The notes beneath the pieces were generated by a model, which was not told where the DNA came from, did not search any database, and worked only from the letters and a program-made list of their open reading frames with translations. From NCBI RefSeq assembly GCF_903915725.1, contig NZ_CAIWTY010000087.1, positions 62,001 to 126,000 on the forward strand: a DNA stretch of 64,000 nucleotides, read 5' to 3'. Of the stretch, positions 8,748 through 18,100 are shown in pieces (position 1 is the stretch's first letter; the number at the start of each line of letters is the position of its first letter). The DNA is from an uncultured Rhodopila sp. GTDB taxonomy: Bacteria > Pseudomonadota > Alphaproteobacteria > Acetobacterales > Acetobacteraceae. The position numbers were made by a program, and so were the translations under genes.

Positions 8748-10528
8748 CAGCGGCCCACCGCGTAGCCTTGCATCCCGCGCGGGTTGGCGCCCGCCAGCCG
8801 CTGCCCGTCCGGCTCCAGCCGCGCCGCCGACAGCCGCCCTTCGCTCCAGTCCTCGCCCTTGGAGGCGTCGTGGCCGCGCGCCAGCAGATCCTCAAGAACA
8901 TCGTCGGAGAAACGGCCCTCCAGCACCAGCTTGCCCGGCCGCGCCGCGCGGGGCCAGAAACTGGACGGCCAGTGCTCGTTGTGAAACGACGGCGCGTCGA
9001 TCGCCTGCTGGATGTTCATCGCGTGGTGCACCATGCGCAGGAAAAAGATGACGGACCACTGGTCCTGCTGCTCGCCGCCCGGCGTGCCGAACGCCATCCA
9101 CGGCTTGCCGTCGCGCAGCGCGAAACTGGGCGACAGCGTCGTGCGAGGCCGTTTCTTCGGCGCAATGCTGTTCGGAAGCCCCGGCCGGGTCCAGAACATC
9201 TGCCCGCGCGTGCCCATCGGAAAGCCAAGCTCCGGGATCACCGGCGACGATTGCAGCCAGCCGGCCGAGGGCGTGGCGCTGACCATGTTGCCCCAGCGGT
9301 CGATCACATCGACATGGCAGGTATCGCCGCCCACGGCGCCAAGCCGAGCCACCGTCGGCTCCCCGCTGCCAGCGGTATCGGCGGTCAGCATAGCCACGCG
9401 CGCCGCCGCGCCATGATCGACAATCGGATCATAACCCGGAACGGCACCCGGCCGCAGCGCGAACGACGCGGTGTCCGCGATCAACCCGCGCCGCCGCCCA
9501 TTGTAGTCATCCGACAACAAAAAATCCAGTGGCACATCTACAAAATCAGGATCTCCATAATACGCCTCCCGATCTGCATAGGCCAATTTCGCCGCCTCCA
9601 TCACCGTGTGGACGAACAAAGCTCCAATCGGGTCCATGCCACCGATATCGAAACCTTTCAGCAGCGCGAGCTGCTGCAAAAACACCGGCCCCTGGCTCCA
9701 AGGCCCGCATTTCAGCACAGTGTAGCCATGGTAATCGTAGGCCAGCGGCGCCTCCACCGAAGCAGACCATTGCGCAAAATCATCAGCAGTCAGCAGTCCG
9801 CGGTGACGCCGGCCGCTGGTATCCAGCACATCAGATGCGCTGAAGAAACGGTCAACCGCTTCGGCGACAAAACCGCGATACCAGGCATCGCGGGCGGCGT
9901 CGATGCGCGCCTCGCGCGTCGCGCCGGCAGCCTCCCGCAATACGCGCTCATATGTATCCGCCAGCGCCGGATTGGCAAACAGACTGCCGGGAACGGGAAC
10001 GTTGCCATGCGGCAGGAACACCGCGGCGGAACTGGTCCATGCCTGCTCGAACAACGGCTGCACCCCGGCGATCGTCGCGCTGATCCGCGGCACGACCGGG
10101 ACGCCGTTGCGCGCGTAGCCGATGGCGAATTCCAGCACATCCGCGAGTTCCCAGGTGCCCCAATCGCGCAGCATCAGACACCACGCATCAAACGCCCCCG
10201 GAACAACCGCCGGCAGCAGGCCGGTGGCGGGAATGAATTCGATGCCGAGACGCGCAAACGCCTCCGGCGTAGCAGCGGCGGGGGACACGCCCTGGCCACA
10301 AATCACATGCTGCTTTCCGCTGGCCGCGCTGTGCAGGATGATCGGCACATCGCCGCCCGGGCCATTCAAATGCGGTTCCGCGACCTGCAAGGTGAAGCCG
10401 GCGGCCACTGCGGCATCGACGGCGTTGCCGCCGCGCTCCAGCACCGCCATGCCGCATTGGCTGGCGAGCCAATGCGTGCTGGCGACGACACCGAATGTGC
10501 CGGCGATTTCCGGCCGGGTGGTGAACAT
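8747..10528 (-). CDS. Gamma-glutamyltransferase family protein
   Basis: I use the ATG at 10528 (MFTTRPEIAG, 593 residues), preceded by an AGGAG Shine-Dalgarno; an earlier ATG at 10618 lacks one. The N-terminal large-subunit region has VVASTHWLASQCG, GGNAVDAAVAAG and LNGPGGD. The autoprocessing/catalytic threonine is Thr403 in GGDTCHVDVID, which would free a small subunit of about 190 residues. Family members hydrolyse or transfer the gamma-glutamyl group of glutathione and related amides. No signal peptide is obvious, so it looks cytoplasmic, unlike periplasmic Ggt. It could be a YwrD-like or substrate-specialised member working with the co-translated PPC protein. Confidence 0.85.
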   Translation of the reverse strand: MFTTRPEIAGTFGVVASTHWLASQCGMAVLERGGNAVDAAVAAGFTLQVAEPHLNGPGGDVPIILHSAASGKQHVICGQGVSPAAATPEAFARLGIEFIPATGLLPAVVPGAFDAWCLMLRDWGTWELADVLEFAIGYARNGVPVVPRISATIAGVQPLFEQAWTSSAAVFLPHGNVPVPGSLFANPALADTYERVLREAAGATREARIDAARDAWYRGFVAEAVDRFFSASDVLDTSGRRHRGLLTADDFAQWSASVEAPLAYDYHGYTVLKCGPWSQGPVFLQQLALLKGFDIGGMDPIGALFVHTVMEAAKLAYADREAYYGDPDFVDVPLDFLLSDDYNGRRRGLIADTASFALRPGAVPGYDPIVDHGAAARVAMLTADTAGSGEPTVARLGAVGGDTCHVDVIDRWGNMVSATPSAGWLQSSPVIPELGFPMGTRGQMFWTRPGLPNSIAPKKRPRTTLSPSFALRDGKPWMAFGTPGGEQQDQWSVIFFLRMVHHAMNIQQAIDAPSFHNEHWPSSFWPRAARPGKLVLEGRFSDDVLEDLLARGHDASKGEDWSEGRLSAARLEPDGQRLAGANPRGMQGYAVGR

Positions 10529-10592
10529 GGGCACCTGCTCCTGATGGCCGGAGAAGTATGCGGCGGGTTCGCCGCAGGGGGAAGCCGAGCGA

Positions 10593-11681
10593 TCATTGCG
10601 CCGAATAAGACCGTCCACGCCAGGTAGCGGGAACGCCGCGTGCCGAACGGATCAGCGCCGACCACTGCACCACCAGCAACGCGGACACGCCCAACGGATG
10701 CAGCAAGGCACTGACGACGGGCTGCCGCAGCCGCCGCGCGAGCAGAAGCCGCAGGCCGAAGCTGGCGAAAACCGCACCGCCGCTCAGCAGTCCCGGCGCG
10801 ATAACAAACATCGCGACGGGCAGAATCTGTCCGATCCCGAGAATCAACGTCCACACCGGCAACGCCTTCGCCGTCGCCATGCCTTCCGTTGCGTTCTTGG
10901 TCAGGCCCTCCCACAATTCGCCGGCATTCGTATACATCCGGCAGGCGGCGATATCCGTCGCGTCGAACAATCCGGTGGCGATACCGGCCGCACGGAACGC
11001 CCGCGGCAGCTTGATGCCGTCGTGTAATGAAGCCCGGATCGCAGCATGCCCCCCGGCACGCTGATACGCCGCGCGCCGCGCGATGAACAATTGTCCGCAG
11101 CCCGCCCCGAAGCCCGGGCTGACCGAGCGCCGCATCAGTGCCATCGGCAAATAGCCGAGCAGCAGGAAATGGATCAGCGGCAGCAGCAGCACTTCGGACC
11201 AGGTGCCCACGATCTGGCGGGGGAATCCGCTCGCCAGCCCGACATCGTTGCGCTGCATAAAGCCCGCCATCCGGGCAACCGCATCCGGCGCCAAACGCAC
11301 ATCGGCATCGACGAAGACCATCAGGTCGTGGCTGGCCAGCGTCGCCAGATGTGCGCAGGCATGCTGTTTGCCCGACCACCCGGGCGGCAGGTCCGGTGCG
11401 CCGGCAACAACCACGCGAGGATCGCCAATGGAGTCCAGGATCTCCCGCGTGCGATCGGTTGAATGATCGTCCAGGACGATCAATTCCAGCGTCACGCCTT
11501 CGCTCGCCAGCACCGCGGCGCAGGCGGCGCCGATGCCGGCTGCCTCATTGCGCGCCGGAATCAGCACCGACACGGCGGGCACACCAATCGGCCGCGGCGG
11601 CGCGACGTAGTAACGAAGATTCACCAGCGCCAGCAGCAACGGTCCCAGCGCCAGCACGAACGCCGCCGCGGCCAGCATCAC
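10593..11681 (-). CDS. Membrane-associated family 2 glycosyltransferase
   Basis: A 362-residue GT2 enzyme. An N-terminal hydrophobic segment (about residues 3-20) precedes the GT-A domain: VSVLIPARNEA, then VLDDHSTDRT, then the metal-binding DxD in FVDADVRLAP. Hydrophobic segments at about 165-185 and 275-345 anchor it to the membrane. Its stop-proximal region overlaps the acyltransferase gene start by 4 bp. Membrane GT2 enzymes paired with a PlsC-like acyltransferase occur in carotenoid glycosyl ester synthesis (CrtQ/CrtO, CruC/CruD). That role is only an inference here because no crt genes are in the window. Confidence 0.8.
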   Translation of the reverse strand: MMLAAAAFVLALGPLLLALVNLRYYVAPPRPIGVPAVSVLIPARNEAAGIGAACAAVLASEGVTLELIVLDDHSTDRTREILDSIGDPRVVVAGAPDLPPGWSGKQHACAHLATLASHDLMVFVDADVRLAPDAVARMAGFMQRNDVGLASGFPRQIVGTWSEVLLLPLIHFLLLGYLPMALMRRSVSPGFGAGCGQLFIARRAAYQRAGGHAAIRASLHDGIKLPRAFRAAGIATGLFDATDIAACRMYTNAGELWEGLTKNATEGMATAKALPVWTLILGIGQILPVAMFVIAPGLLSGGAVFASFGLRLLLARRLRQPVVSALLHPLGVSALLVVQWSALIRSARGVPATWRGRSYSAQ

Positions 11682-12487
11682 GCCTCAGGCTCCTGCTCAT
11701 GCGCGAGCTGCGGCCGCCGCCAACCCGCCACCGCCGTCAGCCGGCGCCAGATGTCATAGATCCCGCCAACGCCGACCCGCCCACGCAGCACCCGTTGGAA
11801 CAGGGTAGGATTGCGGGTCATGGCGTCGAGCGCCAGCGCATCCATCGTCGCGCTCAGCCGTTCCTGTAACAAATCGTTCCATTCGGCCACGCTTCGACCG
11901 CGTCCCGCTTCCACAGGGGGACCGAAACGAAACAACACCTCCGGCTTCCGCTCGTTCCAGAACGGATATTCGACGGCGAGCGGCACAATCACCGCATCCG
12001 GCAAACGCCGCGCCAGATGCGCCAGCCCCGGCCGCAGCCGCACCGGACGCACCCGAGGATCGGTGAAATGCCCCTCGGACGTCACCCACAACGCGGTGCC
12101 CGGCCGCGACAGAATCCTTACGCTGACGGCCATGAAGCGCGCGGCGCCGCGTTGCGTGGCCGTGTCGATGCCGTAGACGCCGAACCGGCGGAACAGCTTG
12201 TAACGCTCCAGCGCCTCCGCTTCCATCGGGCCGAAGCTAATGCGATCGCGCAGAATCGTGTTCGACAGCAGCATGAACAGCGCCGGATCCCACCACGAGG
12301 GATGGTTGGCGTAGACCATCAGCGGCCGATGCGCCGGAACGTCCGGAATGCCCGCGCCGCTGATCCGCACCGCGTGAAAATTGCGCCAGAAGAACCAGTG
12401 CAGATACCAGCCGAACGCCCGGAACAACCGCGGCGCATGCAGCGAGAGCGGGTCGTCCGGTAGCGGAACGGTCTGGCGTGTCGGCAT
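11678..12487 (-). CDS. PlsC-like lysophospholipid/glycolipid acyltransferase
   Basis: This 269-residue protein has the HX4D acyltransferase motif in YANHPSWWDPALF and a later GTALWVTSEGHFTDPR block corresponding to the EGTR-type motif. It belongs to the PlsC-type acyltransferase superfamily but is not an obvious housekeeping plsC. It overlaps the downstream GT2 gene by 4 bp, so the two probably act in sequence on one lipid. Whether the acceptor is a phospholipid or a glycosylated lipid such as a carotenoid cannot be told from sequence. Confidence 0.78.
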   Translation of the reverse strand: MPTRQTVPLPDDPLSLHAPRLFRAFGWYLHWFFWRNFHAVRISGAGIPDVPAHRPLMVYANHPSWWDPALFMLLSNTILRDRISFGPMEAEALERYKLFRRFGVYGIDTATQRGAARFMAVSVRILSRPGTALWVTSEGHFTDPRVRPVRLRPGLAHLARRLPDAVIVPLAVEYPFWNERKPEVLFRFGPPVEAGRGRSVAEWNDLLQERLSATMDALALDAMTRNPTLFQRVLRGRVGVGGIYDIWRRLTAVAGWRRPQLAHEQEPEA

Positions 12488-12646
12488 CGGTCACCCCGCG
12501 GCTGCGTGTCCGGGGACATGGGGAGAGGCGTTGCGGTTTTAAGATCCGGGCTACCGCGCCTCCCATGGCGTGATGCGGCCAGTGCGCTATGCTCATCGCC
12601 AAGCCGCCGGCATCGGCGCGAGACACGGGATCAGGAGGACAAGACC

Positions 12647-13639
12647 ATGGGCGAATTCAACGCACTGGTGCTGCACGAGACGGCAGGCAAGGTCGAACCC
12701 CGCATCGAGCGGGTCGATGAGGCGGCGCTGCCCGCCGGCGAGGTGACCGTCGCGGTCGAATATTCCGGGCTGAACTACAAGGACGGGATGATCCTGAACG
12801 GCCTCGGCCGCCTCGTCCGCAAATACCCGCACATCCCCGGGATCGATTTCGCCGGCACTGTCGAACGGTCCGAGTCACCCGACTTCAAGCCCGGCGACAA
12901 GGTCGTGCTGACCGGCTGGCGTGTCGGCGAGACCCAGTGGGGCGGCTATGCCCAGAAAGCCAGGGTGAAGGCCTCGATGCCGGTCAAGCTGCCGGACGGA
13001 CTGACGCCGCAGCGGGCGATGGCCATCGGCACCGCGGGCTTCACCGCCATGCTGGCCGTGCTCCAGCTTGAACGCCAAGGTCTGACTCCCGCGGCCGGCG
13101 AGGTCCTGGTCACCGGTGCCGCCGGCGGTGTCGGCAGCGTCGCCACGGCGATCCTGGCGAAGCTAGGGTATCAGGTGGTTGCCTCGACCGGCCGCAGCGC
13201 GACCCACGATTACCTGCGCGGGCTTGGCGCCCATGCGATCATCGACCGCGCTGAGCTGGCGAAAAAGCCGGAGCGTCCGCTCGACAGCGAGCGCTGGGCG
13301 GGCGCGGTCGATGCCGTCGGCGGCACGACTCTGGCGACGATCCTGACGCAGTTGAAGTATCTCGGCACCGTGGCGGCCTGCGGGCTTGCGGGGGGCACCG
13401 ATCTGCCGGCCACGGTCATTCCGTTCCTTCTCCGCGGCGTCAAGCTGATCGGCATTGATTCAGTGATGTGTCCGGCGGCGGAGCGGCAGGAGGCCTGGCG
13501 GCGGCTGGTCAGCGACCTGCCGATGGACAAGCTCGATGCGATGACCGAGACGGTGCCGCTGGCAGCGCTGCCCGAGTTCGGCGGCAAGATTCTCAAGGGC
13601 GAGACGCGCGGCCGGGTCGTGGTGGATGTGAACGCGTAG
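12647..13639 (+). CDS. acuI: AcuI/YhdH-family acryloyl-CoA reductase (MDR superfamily)
   Basis: I start at the ATG at 12647 (MGEFNALVLHE, 330 residues) because AGGAGG sits 8 bp upstream; the longer open frame begins with non-homologous sequence. It is a zinc-free medium-chain reductase with the GroES-like motif YSGLNYKDGMILNG and PGIDFAGTVE. The NADPH Rossmann motif is VTGAAGGVGSVA, followed by VASTGR. AcuI reduces toxic acryloyl-CoA to propionyl-CoA during 3-hydroxypropionate or DMSP metabolism. It stands alone and is convergent with a damaged toxin gene. Confidence 0.85.
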   Translation: MGEFNALVLHETAGKVEPRIERVDEAALPAGEVTVAVEYSGLNYKDGMILNGLGRLVRKYPHIPGIDFAGTVERSESPDFKPGDKVVLTGWRVGETQWGGYAQKARVKASMPVKLPDGLTPQRAMAIGTAGFTAMLAVLQLERQGLTPAAGEVLVTGAAGGVGSVATAILAKLGYQVVASTGRSATHDYLRGLGAHAIIDRAELAKKPERPLDSERWAGAVDAVGGTTLATILTQLKYLGTVAACGLAGGTDLPATVIPFLLRGVKLIGIDSVMCPAAERQEAWRRLVSDLPMDKLDAMTETVPLAALPEFGGKILKGETRGRVVVDVNA

Positions 13640-13643
13640 CGGT

Positions 13644-13942
13644 TTAGCGGTTTCGTTTGAAGCCTGCCTCCCGCTGGCTGCGGACCGCCAGGACGAAGAC
13701 AGTGTCGATGTCAGCGACGAAGCGGTAGAGCGCGACGTAGCCGCGGGCACCGCGCCCGATAACGAGTTCTCGCTTGCCGCGTTTGGCCGGCCGCCCGATG
13801 AGCGGGCTGTGGGTCAGGATTTGGATCGTCTGCACGATCTGGCCGAATATGGCGGGCGCGTCCTGGATCTCGAAGCTGGCCATATGCGCAAGGAGCGATC
13901 GAAGTCGTCAAAGACTTCGGGCGCCAGTTCGACGCGGGCCAT
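13644..13942 (-). pseudogene. RelE/ParE-family toxin, frameshifted
   Basis: From the ATG at 13942 the frame reads MARVELAPEVFDDFDRSL and then loses homology. Homology continues in another frame from position 13883 (MASFEIQDAP, then LTHSPLIGRPAKRGKRELVIG, then GYVALYRF and VFVLAVRSQREAGF). Restoring one base near 13884 joins both halves into a 99-residue toxin of normal length. The Shine-Dalgarno GGAGG lies at the end of the antitoxin gene, 9 bp before this start. As written, only an N-truncated 79-residue piece could be made. Confidence 0.65.
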
Positions 13943-13951
13943 GCCGCCGGT

Positions 13952-14236
13952 TCAGCCTCCGGCCTTGCGGGGCGCTGGCCTTGGAGGGTGTTCCCCGCGA
14001 GCGCGAGCCTCCAGCCAGGCTCTCGCTTTGTCCCACGCCACGGTTTCCCCGGTTTCCAGCACCCGTGCCCAGCGTTCGTCGGCGACGCGATGGAAGGCTT
14101 CGTCGGTTTCGTCCTGCTCGACCGTCGAGGTGATCGCGTCGAGCATGAATGCATGAGCGGTTTTCCCCGCGCGCTCCGCGGCGGCGGTAACCCGCGCCTT
14201 CAGGTCGTCATCGATGCGGATGGTGGTGGTTGCCAA
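13952..14236 (-). CDS. Ribbon-helix-helix (CopG-like) antitoxin
   Basis: I choose the TTG start at 14236, giving LATTTIRIDDDLKARVTAAAERAG; an upstream ATG at 14332 would add 32 unrelated residues. A purine-rich GAGAGA lies upstream of the TTG. The product is 94 residues. The N-terminal ribbon-helix-helix (TTIRIDDDLKARV) should dimerise and bind DNA, and the C-terminal part (ERWARVLETGETVAWDKARAWLEARARGE) resembles toxin-binding tails of ParD/RelB-type antitoxins. It precedes the frameshifted RelE/ParE-like gene by 9 bp. Confidence 0.75.
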   Translation of the reverse strand: MATTTIRIDDDLKARVTAAAERAGKTAHAFMLDAITSTVEQDETDEAFHRVADERWARVLETGETVAWDKARAWLEARARGEHPPRPAPRKAGG

Positions 14237-14432
14237 GGGCGTCTCTCTCGATGTCAGGAAGCAATTTTGTGCTATGCTCGCGATCAATTGTCGACCTGTA
14301 CGGGAGCCGATACCGCCGGCATAACGGTCCACGGTCGCGGGTGCTTTTGTGCTGTCGCCGACGAAGCCTGCGACACGCGATCAAAAAAAGCTACGGTTTC
14401 AGCATGCAGTGGAGAACCAAACAGGCTCGGCC

Positions 14433-14780
14433 ATGAAGACAGCCAGCGATGTCTTGTCGCGTGAAGCGGCGGCGCGGCTTTCGGACTACAGGCGTGCCGT
14501 CCGGGATGCGCTTCCCGGGCTGGAGAAGATTATCCTGTTCGGGTCCCGCGCCCGCGGCGAGGCGCGTGACGACAGCGACTATGATATTGCGGTCGTCGTG
14601 CGCGATCTTTCGGACCGCCGGCAGGTTCGCCGGATACTCTCCGATCTGGCCTACGAGCATATTTTGAGCGGCTTCTTCATCAGGCCGGTTCCACTGCCCG
14701 CAGGATATCTGGATCGCCACAATCCGCGGCCAACCGAGTTGGCCGCCGAAATCGCCCGCGATGGCGTGGAGGTGGAGTGA
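14433..14780 (+). CDS. MNT-domain nucleotidyltransferase (antitoxin-type)
   Basis: This 115-residue minimal nucleotidyltransferase has the signature GSRARGEARDDSDYDIAVVV: the GSxARG loop and the DxD metal ligands. I start at the ATG at 14433 (MKTASDVLS) because upstream in-frame sequence is not conserved. In characterised MntA/HepT modules the MNT protein AMPylates and silences the HEPN toxin. It overlaps the HEPN gene by 4 bp (GTGA), so translation is coupled. Confidence 0.83.
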   Translation: MKTASDVLSREAAARLSDYRRAVRDALPGLEKIILFGSRARGEARDDSDYDIAVVVRDLSDRRQVRRILSDLAYEHILSGFFIRPVPLPAGYLDRHNPRPTELAAEIARDGVEVE

Positions 14781-15181
14781 GTTCCGATCCCGCCCGAGCC
14801 GCCGTATCCTGGCAAAAAGCCACCGCCCATTTGCTTGAAGCGGAAGCGCAGGACGCCGACGCCTCGCCGATGGCGGTCATCCACTCCAGCTACTACGCCA
14901 TGTTTCACGCCGCGCGTGCCGTGCGGTTCAAGGCGACCGGCCAGGCGCCAAATCGGCACGATGCCGCGATCCAACGGTTTGGGCTGCTGGTTCGGGACCT
15001 CGACGATGCGGTCCGAGCCGCCGGCCGGGCGTTCAACAGGGTCAAGGACGATCGCACCGCCGCTGACTACGACGAACTGGTTGCGCCGACGCCCGAGGAC
15101 GCGCGTGAGTCTGTCGCGGCAGCCAAAGACTTCCTCGCGATCAGCGGTGTGCGCTACGGATTCGGTCCGCCGGGCGCGTAA
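14777..15181 (+). CDS. HEPN-domain protein, UPF0332 type (probable toxin partner)
   Basis: A 134-residue all-helical HEPN protein with a GTG start inside the MNT stop. It has SSYYAMFHAARAVRF, the typical UPF0332 helix, and a C-terminal DDRTAADYDEL segment. The canonical RX4-6H RNase motif of HepT toxins is not evident; Arg and Tyr residues near DRTAADYD occupy that area. It may therefore be a variant RNase or a non-nucleolytic partner. The MNT/HEPN order and coupling suggest a toxin-antitoxin or defence module. It is convergent with smc, 8 bp away. Confidence 0.78.
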   Translation: MSSDPARAAVSWQKATAHLLEAEAQDADASPMAVIHSSYYAMFHAARAVRFKATGQAPNRHDAAIQRFGLLVRDLDDAVRAAGRAFNRVKDDRTAADYDELVAPTPEDARESVAAAKDFLAISGVRYGFGPPGA

Positions 15182-15189
15182 CCTTTGAC

Positions 15190-18100
15190 CTACTCCGCCG
15201 CCAGCAGCGGCGGGTCGATCATCTCCGTCGCCCGCGCCAGATCCACCGACAGCAGTCGCGACACCCCGCGTTCCTGCATCGTCACACCATACAGACGATC
15301 CATCCGCGCCATCGTCAGCGGATGGTGCGTCACCACCAGGAACCGCGTCCCGGTCTCCCGCACCATATCCTCCAGCAGCGTGCAGAACCGCTCGACATTC
15401 GCGTCGTCCAGCGGGGCATCCACCTCGTCCAGCACGCAGACCGGCGCCGGATTGCAGCGGAACACCGCGAAGATCAGCGACAGCGCGGTCAGCGCCTGCT
15501 CGCCGCCTGACAGCAGCGACAATGCCGATAATTTCTTTCCCGGCGGCTGGGCATAGATCTCCAGCCCCGCCTCCAGCGGATCGTCCGACCCGACCAGAGC
15601 CAGATGCGCGCGCCCGCCGCCGAACATCCGCGTGAACAATAGTTGAAAGTAACGATCGACCTCCTGGAACACCGCGGTCAGCCGCTCGCGGCCCTCGCGG
15701 TTCAGGTGGCCAATGGAGCCGCGCAGCTTGGCGATCGCCGTGGTCAGTTCCTCGCGCTCCGACTCGATCGTGCCGATTTGCTTTTCGATGTCGTCGGCTT
15801 CCTGTTCGGCGCGGAGGTTGACCGGCCCCATTTCCTCCCGCTCTTTCAGCAGCCGCTCCCACTTCTTGCGGCAGCGGTCCTCGCTCTCCTGGCCGATTTC
15901 GCTGGGCGGATCGGGCAGGGCAGGGTTGGCGCCAAGCCGCTCCAGAATGCGTTCGGCGACAACCCCCCAGGCGTGGCTGGCCTGCTCAGCCGCCCCCTCG
16001 GAGCGGACCGAGTCCTCTCGCCGCGCCCCCAAAGCCTGTTCAGCCGCACGCGCGGCACGATCCGCGTCCGAGGCAGCAGCCAGCGCGACCGACAGCGCTT
16101 CCGCCGCCCGCCGGTGGTCCGCCTCCGCACCTTGCAGCGCGTCCAAAGCCTCCGCCCGCCGCGCCGCGACCTCTGCCGGTTGCGCTTCCAGCGAGCGCAA
16201 CGCCGCCTCGGCCTCGGCCTGCCGCGCCGCCAGGTCGGTTGCCCGGTCCCCGGCATCGCGCGCCCTCTCCGCCCATCCGGCGCGCTCGGCGATGATCACC
16301 CGCCGCCGGTTGACCCTGGTTTCATGTTCCCGCGCCAGCGAATCGCGTTCCGTCCGCGCCGCCGTCTCCCGCGACCGGGCCGCCGACAGGGCGGACCGCG
16401 CGGCCTCCACCGTGGCCCGCAACGCGGCGATGTCCGGCAGCGCGGTTTGCGCCTCACGCACCCGGGCCAAAGCTTCGGTGGCTTCATCCCGCTCACCGGT
16501 GATGCGGGCCAACTGGTCGTCCGCCGCCGCCAGCCGGGCGGTCGCGGTCGCCGCCTGGTTGCGCAACTGCGTCAGGCCGGCCCGCGCCCGTTCCAGCTTC
16601 TGTTCCCACTCGCGCCTGACGTTCCGCGCCTGCTGCTCCGCCGCCACCGTCGCCTGGGCGCCGGTCTCCGCGGTCGCGCGTTCGGCCCGGGCCGAAGCCG
16701 CCGCCTGTTCCGCCGCCGCCAGCCGAGCCCGCAGACCCGCCAGCCGATTGCGCTGCTGCAGCCGTACCGCCGCGGCCGTCGGCGTGCCGGCGCGGATCGT
16801 GTAGCCGTCCCACCGCCAGATCGCACCGGAGCGCGCCACCAGCGACTGCCCCGGTAGCAAGGCGGACTGATGATCCGACCCGTCCTGATCAGTTTCGACC
16901 AGACCAATCTGCGACAGCGCCCGCGCCAGCACCTCCGGTCCCCGCACGAACGCCGCCAGCGGCGAGGCGCCGCCCGGCAGCGCCGGCACCGGATCGAACG
17001 CCGGCAGCTCCCGCCAGTGCCGCGGCGCGCCAGGGTTCAGCGCGGATGTCAATTCCTCGCCCAGCACCGCGCCCAAAGCCGCTTCCAGCCCGTCCGCGAC
17101 GGTCAGCGAATCGATCATCGGCGGCCAGCGTTCGCCGTCCTTCACCGCCAGCACCTCGGCCAGAGCCTGCGACTCAGCCGCCAGCCGGGATCGTGCCGAA
17201 TCGGCCGTCGCTTGAGCGTCGCGCGCCGCGGCCAGTGCCATAGCTGCCGCCGCCCGGGCGTGTTCCGACTGTTCCACGGCAGCGCGCGCGGAGGTCAAAG
17301 CAGCCTCCGCCTCAGCCGCTTCGTCTGTGGCCCGGGACAGCAACGCCGGATCGACCTGCTGCGCGGCGATCCGCTGGCGGTCCTGCTGAAGCGACTCGAA
17401 CTGCGCGTTCAGCTTGTTGGAGCGCAACTCCGCCTGCGCCAGAAGCTGAGTCGCCGCCTGCGCCTTGGCGTTCGCCTCGGCGGCGGCCTCGGTGGCGCGG
17501 TTGGCTTCCGCTTCCGCCACCCGCACCGCATCCGCTGCCTCGACCGCCCCGGCGACAGCCGCCTCGGCACGGTCTTCGTAACCCGCATCGGCTTCCGCCA
17601 GCGTGGTCTCTTCCAGCGCCAGCCGCTGATCCGCCGCCGCCGCGTCGCGCTGCAACTGTGCAGCGTGGCCGGTGTCCTGGCCGATCTGGGCGATGCGGCG
17701 TTGGGCTTCGGCGAGGGCGGCGCGGGCGCGCTGTTCCTCGCCGGCAATCTGTTCCTGCGAGACGCGATGCCGTTCCAGCACCGTGCGGGCATTGGCCTCA
17801 ACCTCGCGCAGCGGGGGCAGGGCGGCGGTCGCCTCGGCGGCGTGCGCGGTCGCCGCGGTAGCCGCCTCGGTCGCCGCGGCCACCGCCAGTTCCGCCTCAT
17901 GCAGCGCCGACGCGGCACGCGCGCGATCACGTTCGGCCCGCGCCCGCTGCACCGACAGCAACTCCGCCTCGGCCGAGCGGATGGTGCCGGAAATCGTCCG
18001 ATACCGGCTGGCCTGCCGCGCCTGCCGCTTCAGGTTGCCGAGCTGGCTTTCGAGCTGGGCGCGCAGATCCTCGGCACGCGCCAGATTGGCCTCGGCCGCG

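Noticed and set aside
12506-12646. N-terminal extension of the AcuI-like gene
   Set aside because: No similarity to the family, and a strong AGGAGG supports the ATG at 12647.
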